Assembly (NCBI RefSeq): GCF_019343455.1
Contig: NZ_CP049362.1
Span: 62,001 to 126,000 of the forward strand
Source: Alcaligenes ammonioxydans
GTDB lineage: Bacteria; Pseudomonadota; Gammaproteobacteria; Burkholderiales; Burkholderiaceae_B
Direction of reading: 5' to 3'
Length of the DNA: 64,000 nt
This document shows, in pieces, positions 1 through 9,192 of the stretch. A program made the position numbers and the translations under genes. The notes beneath the pieces were generated by a model. That model had not been told where the DNA came from. It made no database searches and worked only from the letters and a program-made list of their open reading frames with translations. The stretch's first letter is position 1, and every line of letters starts with the position of its first letter.

Positions 1-207
1 GTGGAAAGCATGGACGAGGAAAAAGGCGAATACACGGTACGTTGCGCCTTCCATTACACGGAAACGCGCGGCGACAAGCAGGATATCTATGTAGGTTGGA
101 GTACCTACACCCTGGTGCGCCAGGACGACGCGTTGAAAATCCGGCTCAAACGGGTGGATCTGCTCAATTGCGACGCGCCCTTTGGCAATATCCAGTTGTT
201 TATGTGA
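1..207 (+). CDS. Ring-hydroxylating dioxygenase beta (small) subunit, C-terminal fragment
   Basis: The reading frame is open from base 1 and ends at TGA 205-207, so the start lies outside the window. The 68 visible residues resemble the end of the NTF2-like beta subunit of Rieske aromatic-ring dioxygenases: a beta-sheet core with YVGWSTYTLVR, then LKRVDLLNCDAP and a terminal IQLFM. The beta subunit is structural and packs with the Rieske/iron alpha subunit, which should lie upstream. It is followed after 19 bp by an acyl-CoA ligase and so looks like part of the same operon. The ring substrate cannot be deduced from this fragment. Confidence 0.75.
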   Translation: MESMDEEKGEYTVRCAFHYTETRGDKQDIYVGWSTYTLVRQDDALKIRLKRVDLLNCDAPFGNIQLFM

Positions 208-226
208 CAGGACAGGAGAATTTTTG

Positions 227-1858
227 ATGGCCAACACCACGGTCTACCAGGCTTTTCGAGACACCGCCCAGAAATGGGGCGACAAGCCCTTTGTATGTAC
301 CCTGCCTGAGACCGCCCAGATCTACGGTATTGAAGCGGGTGAGCTGACCTACGGTCAGGCGCTGGAACGCATTGACGCCCTGCGCGGGGCTTACGCCGCC
401 GCGGGCTATGGCCACGGCCATCGCGTCGGCATTTTGCTGGAGAATCGCCCCGTATTTTTCCTGCACTGGTTTGCCTTGAACAGCCTGGGCGTGTCGATTG
501 TGCCGATCAATCCGGACCTGCGCGCTGCCGAGCTGGAGTACCTGATTGGCCATTCCGAAATGATCATGGCCATTGCACTGCCCAGCCGTCACCAGGATCT
601 GGTGGAAGCGGCCCAGCGTGCAGGCCAGCCCTTTGCCATCATGGCCGACGGCGATGTGCCGCCCATGGTGGAGCGTGCCGCCGCCCGCTCCTGTGACATT
701 CCCGATGAGCACAGCGAATGTGCCCTGTTGTACACCTCTGGTACGACAGGTCGCCCCAAGGGCTGCATGCTGTCGAACCAGTACTTTCATTATGCCGGTG
801 AGTGGTACCGCGATATTGGTGGTCTGGCCTCGCTGGAGCATGGCAAGGAGCGCATGCTGACCCCGTTGCCCCTGTTTCACATGAACGCCATGGCCTGCTC
901 GACCATGGCCATGATCAAGACCGGCGGCTGCCTGATCTCCCTGGACCGTTTCCACCCACGCAGCTGGTGGGATTCGGTGCGCGAATCCGGCGCAACCGTG
1001 GTGCATTACCTGGGTGTGATGCCTGCCATCCTGATGAAGGCCGAGGCCAGCGAAAAAGACCGTCAACACAATGTGCGCTTTGGTTTTGGCGCTGGTGTGG
1101 ACCGTGGTCTGCATCCTATTTTTGAAGAACGCTTTGGTTTTCCGTTGCTGGAAGCCTGGGCCATGACGGAAACGGGCGCCGGTGCCAGCATCATCGCCAA
1201 TCACGAACCCCGCTTTATCGGCACCTCCTGCTTTGGCAAGGAAATGCCCGTGGTGGAAGTGCTGCTGCGTAAAGACGATGGCGAACCTGCTCAGGCCGGT
1301 GAAAACGGCGAGCTGCTGGTGCGCTCGGCCGGTGACAACCCACGCTACGGCTTTTTCTCCGGTTACTGGAAAGACCCGGCGGCGACTGATGAAGCCTGGG
1401 AAGGCGGCTGGTTCCACACGGGCGACATCGTTTGCCGTGACGAACAAGGCTATCTGCACTTTGTGGACCGTAAAAAGAACGTGATCCGTCGCAGTGGCGA
1501 GAACATCGCTGCCGTGGAAGTGGAAAACATCATGCAGCAGCACCCGCTGGTGCGCTCCATTGCCGTGGCCGCCGTGCCCGACGCCATCCGTGGCGATGAA
1601 GTGATGGCGCTGGTGGTGCCGCACACTCCCATCGAAACCCAGGAACAGCGCGAACAGGCTGCCCAGGAAATGGTGCAGTGGGGCCTGACCCAGCTGGCCT
1701 ATTTCAAGGTGCCCGGCTACGTGTTGTTTGTGGATGCCCTGCCGCTGACCTCGACCAACAAGATTCAGCGTGGTGAGCTGAAAACAGTGGCCCTGGCCGC
1801 TTTGGAAAACCCGGCCTGCGTGAACACGAATCACCTGAAAAAACGTCAGGAGGCCTGA
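227..1858 (+). CDS. AMP-forming acyl-CoA ligase (class I adenylate-forming enzyme)
   Basis: 543 residues. It activates a carboxylic acid to its CoA thioester by way of an acyl-adenylate. The P-loop YTSGTTGRPKG lies at about 168-178, the GWFHTGD motif near 394, the hinge-region DRKKNVIRRSGENI just after, and the catalytic lysine in STNKIQRGELK near 512. ATG 227 is preferred over upstream in-frame codons because AGGAGA sits 8 bases before it. It lies between the dioxygenase end and a thiolase-fold gene (4 bp gap), so it probably activates an aromatic or side-chain acid in the same pathway. The overall look is closest to the CaiC/FadD13 type, but the substrate is not readable. Confidence 0.88.
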   Translation: MANTTVYQAFRDTAQKWGDKPFVCTLPETAQIYGIEAGELTYGQALERIDALRGAYAAAGYGHGHRVGILLENRPVFFLHWFALNSLGVSIVPINPDLRAAELEYLIGHSEMIMAIALPSRHQDLVEAAQRAGQPFAIMADGDVPPMVERAAARSCDIPDEHSECALLYTSGTTGRPKGCMLSNQYFHYAGEWYRDIGGLASLEHGKERMLTPLPLFHMNAMACSTMAMIKTGGCLISLDRFHPRSWWDSVRESGATVVHYLGVMPAILMKAEASEKDRQHNVRFGFGAGVDRGLHPIFEERFGFPLLEAWAMTETGAGASIIANHEPRFIGTSCFGKEMPVVEVLLRKDDGEPAQAGENGELLVRSAGDNPRYGFFSGYWKDPAATDEAWEGGWFHTGDIVCRDEQGYLHFVDRKKNVIRRSGENIAAVEVENIMQQHPLVRSIAVAAVPDAIRGDEVMALVVPHTPIETQEQREQAAQEMVQWGLTQLAYFKVPGYVLFVDALPLTSTNKIQRGELKTVALAALENPACVNTNHLKKRQEA

Positions 1859-1862
1859 GCCC

Positions 1863-3044
1863 ATGGCCTTGCCGCAAGCAGCCCGCCAGGGCTATGACGA
1901 TGTGGTGCTGGTCGCTCCGGTGACCATTCCCTACGAGCGCCATTCCGAGCAGACCGCGCATTGGTGGCTGGGTGCGGCATTGGGCCAGTTGCTGGCCCAG
2001 TCCGGCCTGAAAAAAGCCGATGTCGATGGCGTGTGCGTGTCTAGTTTCACGCTGGGTTCGGACACCGCCGTAGGCGTGATGCAGCATTTTCAAATGAGCC
2101 CGCGTTGGCTGGACCACATCCCCATGGGCGGTGCCAGCGGCGTGGTGGCCATGCGTCGTGCGGCCCGTGCCGTGCAGTGTGGCGATGCGTCCATCGTGGC
2201 GTGTATTGCGGGCGATACCAACCACCGTGAATCCTTCAAGAACACGGTGTCGGGCTTTTCGCGTTTTTCGCAGGATGCCGTCTACCCCTACGGTGCCGGT
2301 GGTCCCAATGCCAGCTTTGCGCTGCTGACGGACTACTACATGCGTCACTACGGTGCCACGCGTGAAGATTTCGGCAAGCTGTGCGTCGCCCAGCGTGACA
2401 ATGCGCTGCGCAACCCGCATGCCCTGATGAAAAAACCGCTGACGCTGGAACAGTACATGGATGCGCGTGTCATTGCCGACCCCATCCATTTGTTCGATTG
2501 CGTGATGCCTTGCGCCGGAGCCGAAGGTTATCTGGTGATGCGTCGTGAACAGGCCGAAGCATTGGGCCTGCCTTATGTCCGTATTCGTTCCACCATCGAG
2601 CGTCATAATGCCTTCCCTGAAGATGCGGTACAGCATCGTGGTGGCTGGGCCATGGACAAGGATGCGTTCTACGAGCACGCGGGCCTCACCCCGGCAGACG
2701 TGGATTTCATGGAAACCTACGATGACTACCCTGTCATCAACGTCCTGCAGTTTGAAGACCTGGGATTCTGCGCCAAGGGCGAAGGCCCGGCATTCATTCG
2801 CAAGAACACCTTTACCGTAGACGGCAGCTTTCCCTTCAATACCAGTGGCGGCCAGTTGTCGGTAGGCCAGGCAGGCGCAGCCGGTGGTTATCTGGGTCTG
2901 GTTCAGGCCTTGCGCCAATTGACGGGTACCGCGGGTGATATGCAAGTGGCCAATGCCCGCATCGGTCTGGTGTCCGGTTTTGGCATGATCAATTATGACC
3001 GTGGCATCTGTACTGCCGCGGCCTTGCTGGAACGGGGGCAGTGA
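1863..3044 (+). CDS. SCP2/Ltp-type thiolase-fold protein, probably an acyl-CoA aldolase
   Basis: 393 residues with the thiolase fold of the SCP2/lipid-transfer-protein branch. The C-terminal half has the family stretch FNTSGGQLS and a YDDYP block. The position of the nucleophilic cysteine in true thiolases (CSSG context) reads MGGASG at about 88-93, and the later catalytic CxG is SGFG, so Claisen-type thiolysis chemistry looks unlikely. Cys-less proteins of this branch that pair with a DUF35 partner include Ltp2, a retro-aldolase acting on 17-hydroxy steroid-CoA side chains. The next gene here is exactly such a DUF35 protein, overlapping by one base. The inferred role is cleavage of a beta-hydroxyacyl-CoA side chain. 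CAGGAGG precedes the ATG by 9 bases. Confidence 0.8.
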   Translation: MALPQAARQGYDDVVLVAPVTIPYERHSEQTAHWWLGAALGQLLAQSGLKKADVDGVCVSSFTLGSDTAVGVMQHFQMSPRWLDHIPMGGASGVVAMRRAARAVQCGDASIVACIAGDTNHRESFKNTVSGFSRFSQDAVYPYGAGGPNASFALLTDYYMRHYGATREDFGKLCVAQRDNALRNPHALMKKPLTLEQYMDARVIADPIHLFDCVMPCAGAEGYLVMRREQAEALGLPYVRIRSTIERHNAFPEDAVQHRGGWAMDKDAFYEHAGLTPADVDFMETYDDYPVINVLQFEDLGFCAKGEGPAFIRKNTFTVDGSFPFNTSGGQLSVGQAGAAGGYLGLVQALRQLTGTAGDMQVANARIGLVSGFGMINYDRGICTAAALLERGQ

Positions 3045-3445
3045 TGAGCGATACCCAAATCTTGCCACCGGGCGCACGCAGCGCCACGGCAGTTGGCCTT
3101 ACCGACGCCGCACGGCGTGGTGAGTTTGCCCTGCAAGTGTGCCCGTCCTGCGGCACGGTGCAGTATCCCGCCCGCGATGTGTGCGGCCATTGTTTGCACA
3201 CCACGCTGAACTGGCAGGCCGTGCCCGATACGGGCGTGCTGCAGGCCACCACCACCTTGCATCACAGCAACGAGCCCTACTTTCAGGCACGACTGCCCTG
3301 GCGTATCGGTACCGTTGCGCTGGATTGCGGCCCGTTCGCCATCGCCCACTTGCCTGAAGGTGGGCAGGCGGACGAGAAAGTGCGCCTGAGTCTGGAACTG
3401 GATGCGGGTGGCGTAGCCGTGCTGGTAGCGCGCCCTGCACCCTGA
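3044..3445 (+). CDS. DUF35 Zn-ribbon/OB-fold protein, partner of the thiolase-fold protein
   Basis: 133 residues. A rubredoxin-like zinc ribbon is visible near residues 32-50 as CPSCG and CGHC, followed by a short OB-fold beta domain. DUF35 proteins form complexes with thiolase-like enzymes and are needed for folding or CoA-ester binding, as in ChsH2-Ltp2. The ATG overlaps the upstream stop codon (TGATG), which indicates translational coupling and supports a stoichiometric complex. A GTG three bases upstream is also possible. No catalytic motif of its own is seen. Confidence 0.85.
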   Translation: MSDTQILPPGARSATAVGLTDAARRGEFALQVCPSCGTVQYPARDVCGHCLHTTLNWQAVPDTGVLQATTTLHHSNEPYFQARLPWRIGTVALDCGPFAIAHLPEGGQADEKVRLSLELDAGGVAVLVARPAP

Positions 3446-3465
3446 ATTTGCCTGGAGACAACAAG

Positions 3466-4197
3466 ATGACACAAGCTCAATACACCGCCATCGTGACGGG
3501 CGGCAGCACCGGTATTGGTGAAGACATTTGTCGCAAGATGCTCGATCAGGGTTACACCGTGATCAGCATGGCGCGCAATGTGTTGCCCTGGACGCACGAA
3601 CGTCTGCACTGCGTGCAGGTGGATCTGCTGGATGCAGCAGCAACCGAGAAGGCGGCAAAAGACATTGCCGAGCGCTTTGATGTGACCCACTTCATTCATA
3701 ACGCCGGCGTGATCTGGCCGGCCTTGCTCGATGAGGTCAAACTGGAAGATTTGCAGGGTCTGACCCAGATCCACCTGGGCGCTGCCTTGCAGATTACCCA
3801 GGCGGTGGTGCCCGGTATGCGCGAGCGCCACTTTGGCAGGATCGTGCTGATGTCCTCGCGCGGCGCGCTGGGTCTGCAAACCCGGACTGCCTATGCAGCG
3901 ACCAAGGCCGGCATGTTGGGCATGGCTCGCACCTGGGCGCTGGAACTGGCTGACCAGGGCATTACGGTCAACGTGATTGCCCCCGGCCCGATCACCACCA
4001 ATATGTTTTACGACGTGGTGGAAGCCGGAAGCGAGCGCGAAGCCAAGCTGGCCGCCTCCATTCCGGTCAAACGCCTGGGCCGCGCGGACGATATCAGCCG
4101 CGCCACGATGTTCTTTTCAGACCCTGAGAACAGCTTCATCACCGGTCAGACTCTGTATGTCTGCGGTGGTGCCAGTGTGGGCACGTTGATCATCTGA
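3466..4197 (+). CDS. SDR-family NAD(P)-dependent dehydrogenase/reductase
   Basis: 243 residues, a classical short-chain dehydrogenase. The cofactor motif TGGSTGIG lies at about 9-16, NAG in the middle, and the catalytic serine precedes YAATK, with Tyr143 and Lys147. A GGAGA ribosome site lies 7 bases before ATG 3466; an upstream in-frame start lacks one. It is the last gene of the ligase/aldolase operon (20 bp after the DUF35 gene) and is followed by a strong terminator. It probably oxidises a hydroxyacyl or alcohol intermediate. Family assignment is firm; the substrate is unknown. Confidence 0.88.
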   Translation: MTQAQYTAIVTGGSTGIGEDICRKMLDQGYTVISMARNVLPWTHERLHCVQVDLLDAAATEKAAKDIAERFDVTHFIHNAGVIWPALLDEVKLEDLQGLTQIHLGAALQITQAVVPGMRERHFGRIVLMSSRGALGLQTRTAYAATKAGMLGMARTWALELADQGITVNVIAPGPITTNMFYDVVEAGSEREAKLAASIPVKRLGRADDISRATMFFSDPENSFITGQTLYVCGGASVGTLII

Positions 4198-4273
4198 CCT
4201 GTTTGCGGCTGGGTTGACGATGATCGCGCCCTACGTGCGCGTGAGGCGCAGCCCATTTGCCGGCTTGCCTCTG

Positions 4274-4305
4274 AAAACCCCCTTGCCGGCTCAAGGGGGT
4301 TTTTA
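4274..4305 (+). terminator. Rho-independent terminator of the ligase-aldolase operon
   Basis: A perfect 12-bp stem (AAAACCCCCTTG / CAAGGGGGTTTT) with a 6-base loop ends in a T run. It lies 77 bases after the SDR stop codon. Confidence 0.85.
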
Positions 4306-4733
4306 TTTGGGTGGATTGGATTGGGGGGCAGACCTAGGGCCGCTTGCCTGTTTTTGGTGCCTGGCTCTGCAGTGGCGTTCACCTGATGGCAAATGTGGGA
4401 CGTCAGCGCGCGGGTCTGCTTTGTTTTCGACCCGTCTCAAGCCAATGTTGTCGGGTTCGTGCGCTCGCCCGGCGAGGTTTGAAGGCCGTGTGAAGGGCGG
4501 GCTTTTGTCCATGTATCGGCTCAGCCGGATGTCTTGTGACACCAATTCTTGCCATGTGAGATAGAAACCACGAATTCATGATTTTGGATGGAATTAAGGG
4601 TTTCTTTCTATTTACCTGGATTTGTTCATCTATAAACTATTTAGAACAGAAATATAACAATGTGACCCTGTTTTACGGGGCGCATGATGACCCAAAAAAC
4701 AGGCCTTGTCGGGCCAAAATAAGTGGAGCTGTA
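4306..4733 (+). promoter_or_regulatory. Gene-free leader of the TRAP operon with an inverted repeat
   Basis: No credible gene is seen in these 428 bases. The last 150 are AT-rich and should hold the TRAP operon promoter. At 4667-4703 an 8-bp inverted repeat (CCTGTTTT / AAAACAGG) encloses a second short GGG/CCC pairing. It could be a leader hairpin or an operator; it has no adjacent T run. No promoter hexamers could be fixed with confidence. Confidence 0.4.
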
Positions 4734-5237
4734 ATGAACGACGATCTGCCAGGAATGGAGCTGGTGCGTTCACGTGGAGTAGTACGGGTTGTTGAGACAA
4801 TTCTGGATACTGCCTGTGTGGTCATCTTGATCCTGATGACAGGGATCACTACCGTGGACGTGATAGGCCGCTACGTGTTTCACGCCCCTTTACTGGGTGC
4901 GTATGAGGCCAGCGAACTGTTGCTGGGGGTGCTGATTTTTTCGGCGTTGCCGCGTGTCACCTGGCACCAGCAACACCTGACCGTCAGTTTGATTGATGCG
5001 TGGTTGGGTCCGGCGGCTCGTCGTGTCCAGCAGTTTGTGATCAATCTGATCTCTACCTTCATGCTGGCAGTGCTCACTTTCTATTTGTGGAAGCACGCCA
5101 CCGAATTGAACGAGTACGGGGATATGAGCAACGCCTTGCAAGTGCCGATTGCCCCCTTTGCCTACATCATCGCCATCATGACCGGCATTGCCACCTTGGC
5201 TGCCTTGCTCAAGATTTTTAGCTCTCCACGCCGATAA
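4734..5237 (+). CDS. TRAP transporter small membrane subunit (DctQ type)
   Basis: 167 residues with four predicted membrane segments and the family motif of a GRYVFHAP stretch after helix 1. It is the small integral subunit of a TRAP uptake system driven by an ion gradient. ATG 4734 is preferred because TGGAG lies 5 bases upstream and it gives the normal family length; the longer open frame from 4578 would add an unlikely N-terminus. It is followed 15 bp later by the large subunit, and the binding protein comes third, giving the order Q-M-P. The neighbouring catabolic operons suggest an organic acid ligand. Confidence 0.87.
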   Translation: MNDDLPGMELVRSRGVVRVVETILDTACVVILILMTGITTVDVIGRYVFHAPLLGAYEASELLLGVLIFSALPRVTWHQQHLTVSLIDAWLGPAARRVQQFVINLISTFMLAVLTFYLWKHATELNEYGDMSNALQVPIAPFAYIIAIMTGIATLAALLKIFSSPRR

Positions 5238-5252
5238 AGACGGAGTTTTTTC

Positions 5253-6542
5253 ATGTTGATTTCTATTATCGGACTGCTTGTTCTGCTCGGTAGCCTGTTT
5301 CTGGGTCTGCCCATTGCCTGGGGCATGTTGCTGGTTGGCACATTGGGTTTTGCCTTTTTTACAGGCATGGAAGCGGCCCTGATCATGGCGGCACAAACCA
5401 GCTATGACACGGCCATGAGCTATAGCTTTACAGTGTTGCCGCTGTTTATCTTGATGGGCAATCTGGTCAACGCTTCGGGTCTGTCCAAAGACCTGTACAA
5501 GGCCGCTCACGCCTTTATCGGTCACCTGCGCGGTGGTCTTGCCATGGCAACCATTGTTGCCTGTGGTGCCTTTAGTGCGCTCTGTGGTTCCAGCATGGCC
5601 ACTACAGCGGCCATGGGCCGGGTGGCCATGCCCAATATGCGCAAGTACAACTATGACGATCGTCTGGCTACCGGCAGTATCGCTGCGGGCGGCACGCTGG
5701 GCATTCTGATTCCGCCCAGCGTGATGATGGTGGTGTACGGGATCTTGACCGAAACCGATATCGGCAAGCTGTTCGCGGCGGGTTTCCTGCCCGGCATGGT
5801 GGCCATGCTGATGTACCTGATCACGGTCATGATTATTACCGCGATCAACCCCAGTCTGGGCCGTCCCGGTGAGAAAGCCAGCTGGCGCGAACGCTTTGAG
5901 GCAACCAAAGGCGTGATGGCCATTACCGTGCTGTTCATTGTCATCATGGGGGGGATTTACGGCGGTGTGTTCACACCGACCGAGGCCGCCGGCATTGGTG
6001 CTGCGGCCACCTTCTTGCTGACCCTCAAGCGTCGTGGCTGGCAGCCCCGCATGTACCTGACGGTGCTGATCGAAGCGGCGCAGACCACCGCCATCATGTT
6101 TGCGCTGGTCATTGGTGCGCTGGTCTTTACCAACTTCCTGTCCGTTGCGGGCTTGCCCAATCAGTTGCTCAGCTTCATCGAAGGCATTGATGTCTCGCCC
6201 ATCATGGTGATCCTGATCATTTGTGCCATCTACCTGGTTCTGGGTTGTTTCCTGGAAACCATGTCCATGGTCATGCTGACGGTGCCTATTTTTTACCCGA
6301 TCGTCGCCTCTCTGGGCTTTGATCTGGTGTGGTTTGGCGTGATCGTGGTGGTCGCGGCTGAAATCAGCCTGATAACCCCACCCTTGGGTCTGAACATTTT
6401 CATGATCAAGAACGTGATGCCCGATGTTCCCCTGGGCACCATCATCCGCGGGGTTGCACCCTTTGTCATGATGGACATTCTGCGTTTGCTCTTGCTGGTG
6501 TTTGTTCCCTGGATTGTTCTGGTCATTCCAAACAGTATGTAA
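5253..6542 (+). CDS. TRAP transporter large membrane subunit (DctM type)
   Basis: 429 residues, very hydrophobic throughout, with about 12 membrane segments. Family blocks are visible: GGTLGILIPPS near 148, GGIYGGVFTPTEAA near 232, and ITPPLGLN near 373. It forms the ion-coupled translocation channel with the DctQ subunit upstream and receives substrate from the DctP protein downstream. Length matches the family. Confidence 0.93.
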   Translation: MLISIIGLLVLLGSLFLGLPIAWGMLLVGTLGFAFFTGMEAALIMAAQTSYDTAMSYSFTVLPLFILMGNLVNASGLSKDLYKAAHAFIGHLRGGLAMATIVACGAFSALCGSSMATTAAMGRVAMPNMRKYNYDDRLATGSIAAGGTLGILIPPSVMMVVYGILTETDIGKLFAAGFLPGMVAMLMYLITVMIITAINPSLGRPGEKASWRERFEATKGVMAITVLFIVIMGGIYGGVFTPTEAAGIGAAATFLLTLKRRGWQPRMYLTVLIEAAQTTAIMFALVIGALVFTNFLSVAGLPNQLLSFIEGIDVSPIMVILIICAIYLVLGCFLETMSMVMLTVPIFYPIVASLGFDLVWFGVIVVVAAEISLITPPLGLNIFMIKNVMPDVPLGTIIRGVAPFVMMDILRLLLLVFVPWIVLVIPNSM

Positions 6543-6631
6543 AACCCGGCCCGGATGCAGTGGTGATCCGGGCAGCAGTACACCGCCGGGCCGTAACGAC
6601 CCGGCAGCAAAACAATTTACGAGGAGTCGAG

Positions 6632-7669
6632 ATGCGTGTTTTCAAGAAATTGGCCTTGAGCCTGGGCCTGGCGGCGGCAGCGCTGGCACCGACGATGCCG
6701 TCGGTGGCTGCTGAAGTGACCACTTTGCGTTTTTCCCAGTGGATGCCACCTGGCCACTTCATTGTGACCAATATGTTCGAGCCCTGGGCCCAGGAAGTGG
6801 AAAAAGCCACCGAAGGCCGTGTGAAGGTCGAGTTCATCAATGCGCTGGGCAAGCCGCAGGCGCACATGGATCTGGTGCGCAATGGCATTGCCGATCTGGG
6901 CATGTCGGTTCATAGCTACACCGCCAACCGCTTTCCCTTGATCGAGTTTGCTGAGCTGCCGTTCACCACTGATGACGGCGGTGTGAACTCGGTCGCCTAC
7001 TGGCGCACCTATGAAAAATTCATGATGGATGCGAATGAGCACAAAGGCGTGAAATTGCTGGGCATGTGGACCAGTCCGGCCACGGTGATCTTCACCAGCC
7101 AGGACAATGTGCAAAGCATTGACGATCTGAAAGGCAAGAAGCTGCGCTCGCCCAGCCCTCTGTTTGATGCCATCGGCAAAGCACTGGGCATCGTGACCGT
7201 GAACGCACCGGCTTCTGACAGCTACGAAATGCTGTCGCGTGGCGTGATCGACGGCATGTACTTCCAGTACGACCAGCTGGATAACTGGAAACTGGACAAA
7301 TTGGTCAAGACCGCTGTGTCGGTCCCAGGTGGTTTCGGTAAATCCAGCCAGTACCTGTTCATGAACGAGCGCAAGTGGAAGAGCTTGTCCGAGGCCGACC
7401 GCGCGGCTATTGAGAAGATCAGTGGCGAGTGGATTGCCAATGATTTCGGTTCCAAATGGCAAGCCGCCGAGCAAAAGGCGATTGAAAAGCACACGGCTGC
7501 CGGCTTGAAAACGCTGCGTCTGGAAGGTGAGGCGGCCGATCAATTGAAAGAGCGTCTGGCCTTTGTTGAAGAGGACTGGATCAAGGCGGCTGAAAAGAAA
7601 GGCGTGGATGGCAAAGCAGCGCTGGCTTATTTCCGTGAGCAGATCAAAGAGCTGAGCGCGGCCAAGTAA
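6632..7669 (+). CDS. TRAP transporter periplasmic substrate-binding protein (DctP type)
   Basis: 345 residues with a Sec signal peptide of about 27 residues ending near SVAAE. The conserved arginine that binds the ligand carboxylate is in KKLRSPSP near 169, and the GVIDGMYF block follows. It captures the ligand in the periplasm for the QM pair encoded upstream. GAGGAG lies 5 bases before ATG 6632, ruling out the longer frame. An 89-bp gap after dctM suggests room for extra expression of the binding protein. A terminator follows the stop codon. Confidence 0.92.
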   Translation: MRVFKKLALSLGLAAAALAPTMPSVAAEVTTLRFSQWMPPGHFIVTNMFEPWAQEVEKATEGRVKVEFINALGKPQAHMDLVRNGIADLGMSVHSYTANRFPLIEFAELPFTTDDGGVNSVAYWRTYEKFMMDANEHKGVKLLGMWTSPATVIFTSQDNVQSIDDLKGKKLRSPSPLFDAIGKALGIVTVNAPASDSYEMLSRGVIDGMYFQYDQLDNWKLDKLVKTAVSVPGGFGKSSQYLFMNERKWKSLSEADRAAIEKISGEWIANDFGSKWQAAEQKAIEKHTAAGLKTLRLEGEAADQLKERLAFVEEDWIKAAEKKGVDGKAALAYFREQIKELSAAK

Positions 7670-7701
7670 AGCAGCCCGCACAGCGCCCTGCCAGGGACCT
7701 G

Positions 7702-7735
7702 ACCCCGCTGTCCAAGAGGACGGCGGGGTTTTTTT
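7702..7735 (+). terminator. Rho-independent terminator after the first TRAP operon
   Basis: A stem ACCCCGC / GCGGGGT, extended by a G-T and a G-C pair, is followed by seven or more T residues. It lies 32 bases after the dctP stop codon. Confidence 0.85.
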
Positions 7736-7806
7736 CGCGTGCTGACAGGTCCTTGCTTGTGTGGCGTGCTGGCATCGGTACGGTCATGTCGCCCTGGAGC
7801 TGTGCA

Positions 7807-9192
7807 TCAGGGCTTGGGTGGTGCTCCTGAACCCAGGTCGTAATGCTGTCTGACTGCGTATTCAGCGATACTGGCCTCGATACCGTAGTACCTGGCCATG
7901 GCCTCGCCATTGAAGTAGGTATCGAATCGATCCCTTGAGCGCAGCGTGGTTCTGAAGTGATATCCAGGCAGGTCGATATGGGTGTGACCCTGTTCGATAG
8001 CCCGGGCAATAAGGGCTTGCCGTACATGATTTTGTTGCCAGGTGCCGTAATAACTGCGCAGTATCAGAGCAGTGGACACCAGCCAGAGTACGGCGCACAC
8101 GCCCAGCGTCAAGGTCAGCGCGCGCTGGATGTTTGCGCGATGGGCGGATCGAGCCAGCAGATCATGTCCGTAGATCGACAGGGCCACCAGCAGATACATG
8201 AAAGAACCATTCAAGGCCCGTTTGGGGATATTGGGGGCCAGCATCAAGATGGCGTTGGCCAGCAGCGAGGCGGCGACCAGCAGCCAGATCATGCGTCTTG
8301 CCGGCGCGCTGGTGGTGGGTCCGCTCCAGACACGCCAGACCAGCATGACCAGGATCACTCCCCAGTAGCGCAACATGGCATCAGGAAAGCGGCGGCTGAA
8401 GTGCTCCCAGAGGCGCCAGGTCAGAGGCTGGTCGTACCAGGCGGTAAAGAATTCGGCGCGCACCTGATTGCCGGGCGCCAATACCAGCAGGCTGACTCCG
8501 ATCCCCATGCATACCAGCCAGATCAGGGGCCAGGTTCCGAGGGATCGCGTGCGCCGGTAACGTTGAATACTCAGGCCGGCCAGCAGGCACCAGCTGATGA
8601 TACCGGTGTTCTCGTTGGAGCAGCCTGCCAATACGGCAAGCGCACACAGGCCCAGACCGATTGCCGGCGATGTCGTCCCTTTTTGCAGACGCCAGACATA
8701 GGCCAGAGCAAAACCAAAATTGAACAGATTGGGCCATAAGTAATTGGCTGACCCCACCAGCCAAAAGGTGGTCTGCCCCAGATCCGGGTTCATGAGCCAA
8801 TACAGCATGAAAACCAGCAGCACGATGGAAGGACGCAGTGTCTGTCCGGCCAGCCTGGCCCCCAGGGCTGACAGGATCAGGATCACGCCTGCGAGGGCGG
8901 CGGTACCCAGGCTGGCCTTTAACCAGGGTGGCGCCAGACTGAGCAGGGCGCTGGAAAGGGTATCCGAGACCAGCCGGCCGCTCCAGTGCAGGTAGTGGCG
9001 CGCGATTGCGTCCCAGGCAATGCCTTTGTTGGCATAGCTGAAGTCGTCCGAAATCATCGGCGTGAGTCGGTAGATGGACCAGGTCGCCGTCAGCGCCAGC
9101 ATCACAAAGGAAATGAAGGTCCAGATAGCAAAACGGGGGCCGAGCAAAGGCAGGCTGAGTCGCGACTCAGCGTAAGGGAGGCTGGAGCTCAT
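7807..9192 (-). CDS. Polytopic membrane protein, DUF6056-like
   Basis: 461 residues, about ten hydrophobic segments, with an acidic SDDF motif in the first external loop (near 49-52). This layout resembles DUF6056/glucosyltransferase-type membrane proteins linked to surface polysaccharide modification, where the acidic pair is catalytic. The resemblance is recalled from the general pattern and not proven. It is the only minus-strand gene in this part of the catabolic region and has no operon partner. The gene upstream on the plus strand ends with its own terminator. Function unassigned. Confidence 0.6.
   Translation of the reverse strand: MSSSLPYAESRLSLPLLGPRFAIWTFISFVMLALTATWSIYRLTPMISDDFSYANKGIAWDAIARHYLHWSGRLVSDTLSSALLSLAPPWLKASLGTAALAGVILILSALGARLAGQTLRPSIVLLVFMLYWLMNPDLGQTTFWLVGSANYLWPNLFNFGFALAYVWRLQKGTTSPAIGLGLCALAVLAGCSNENTGIISWCLLAGLSIQRYRRTRSLGTWPLIWLVCMGIGVSLLVLAPGNQVRAEFFTAWYDQPLTWRLWEHFSRRFPDAMLRYWGVILVMLVWRVWSGPTTSAPARRMIWLLVAASLLANAILMLAPNIPKRALNGSFMYLLVALSIYGHDLLARSAHRANIQRALTLTLGVCAVLWLVSTALILRSYYGTWQQNHVRQALIARAIEQGHTHIDLPGYHFRTTLRSRDRFDTYFNGEAMARYYGIEASIAEYAVRQHYDLGSGAPPKP

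Noticed and set aside
200..1864. A 554-residue minus-strand open frame
   Set aside because: Antisense to the acyl-CoA ligase; composition is His/Gln-rich and no motif is visible.
4214..4564. A 116-residue plus-strand frame after the first operon
   Set aside because: It contains the terminator hairpin of the operon and has no domain or ribosome site.
7957..8739. A 260-residue plus-strand frame within the membrane-protein gene
   Set aside because: Gln/His/Gly-rich antisense shadow; the minus-strand frame has clear membrane segments.
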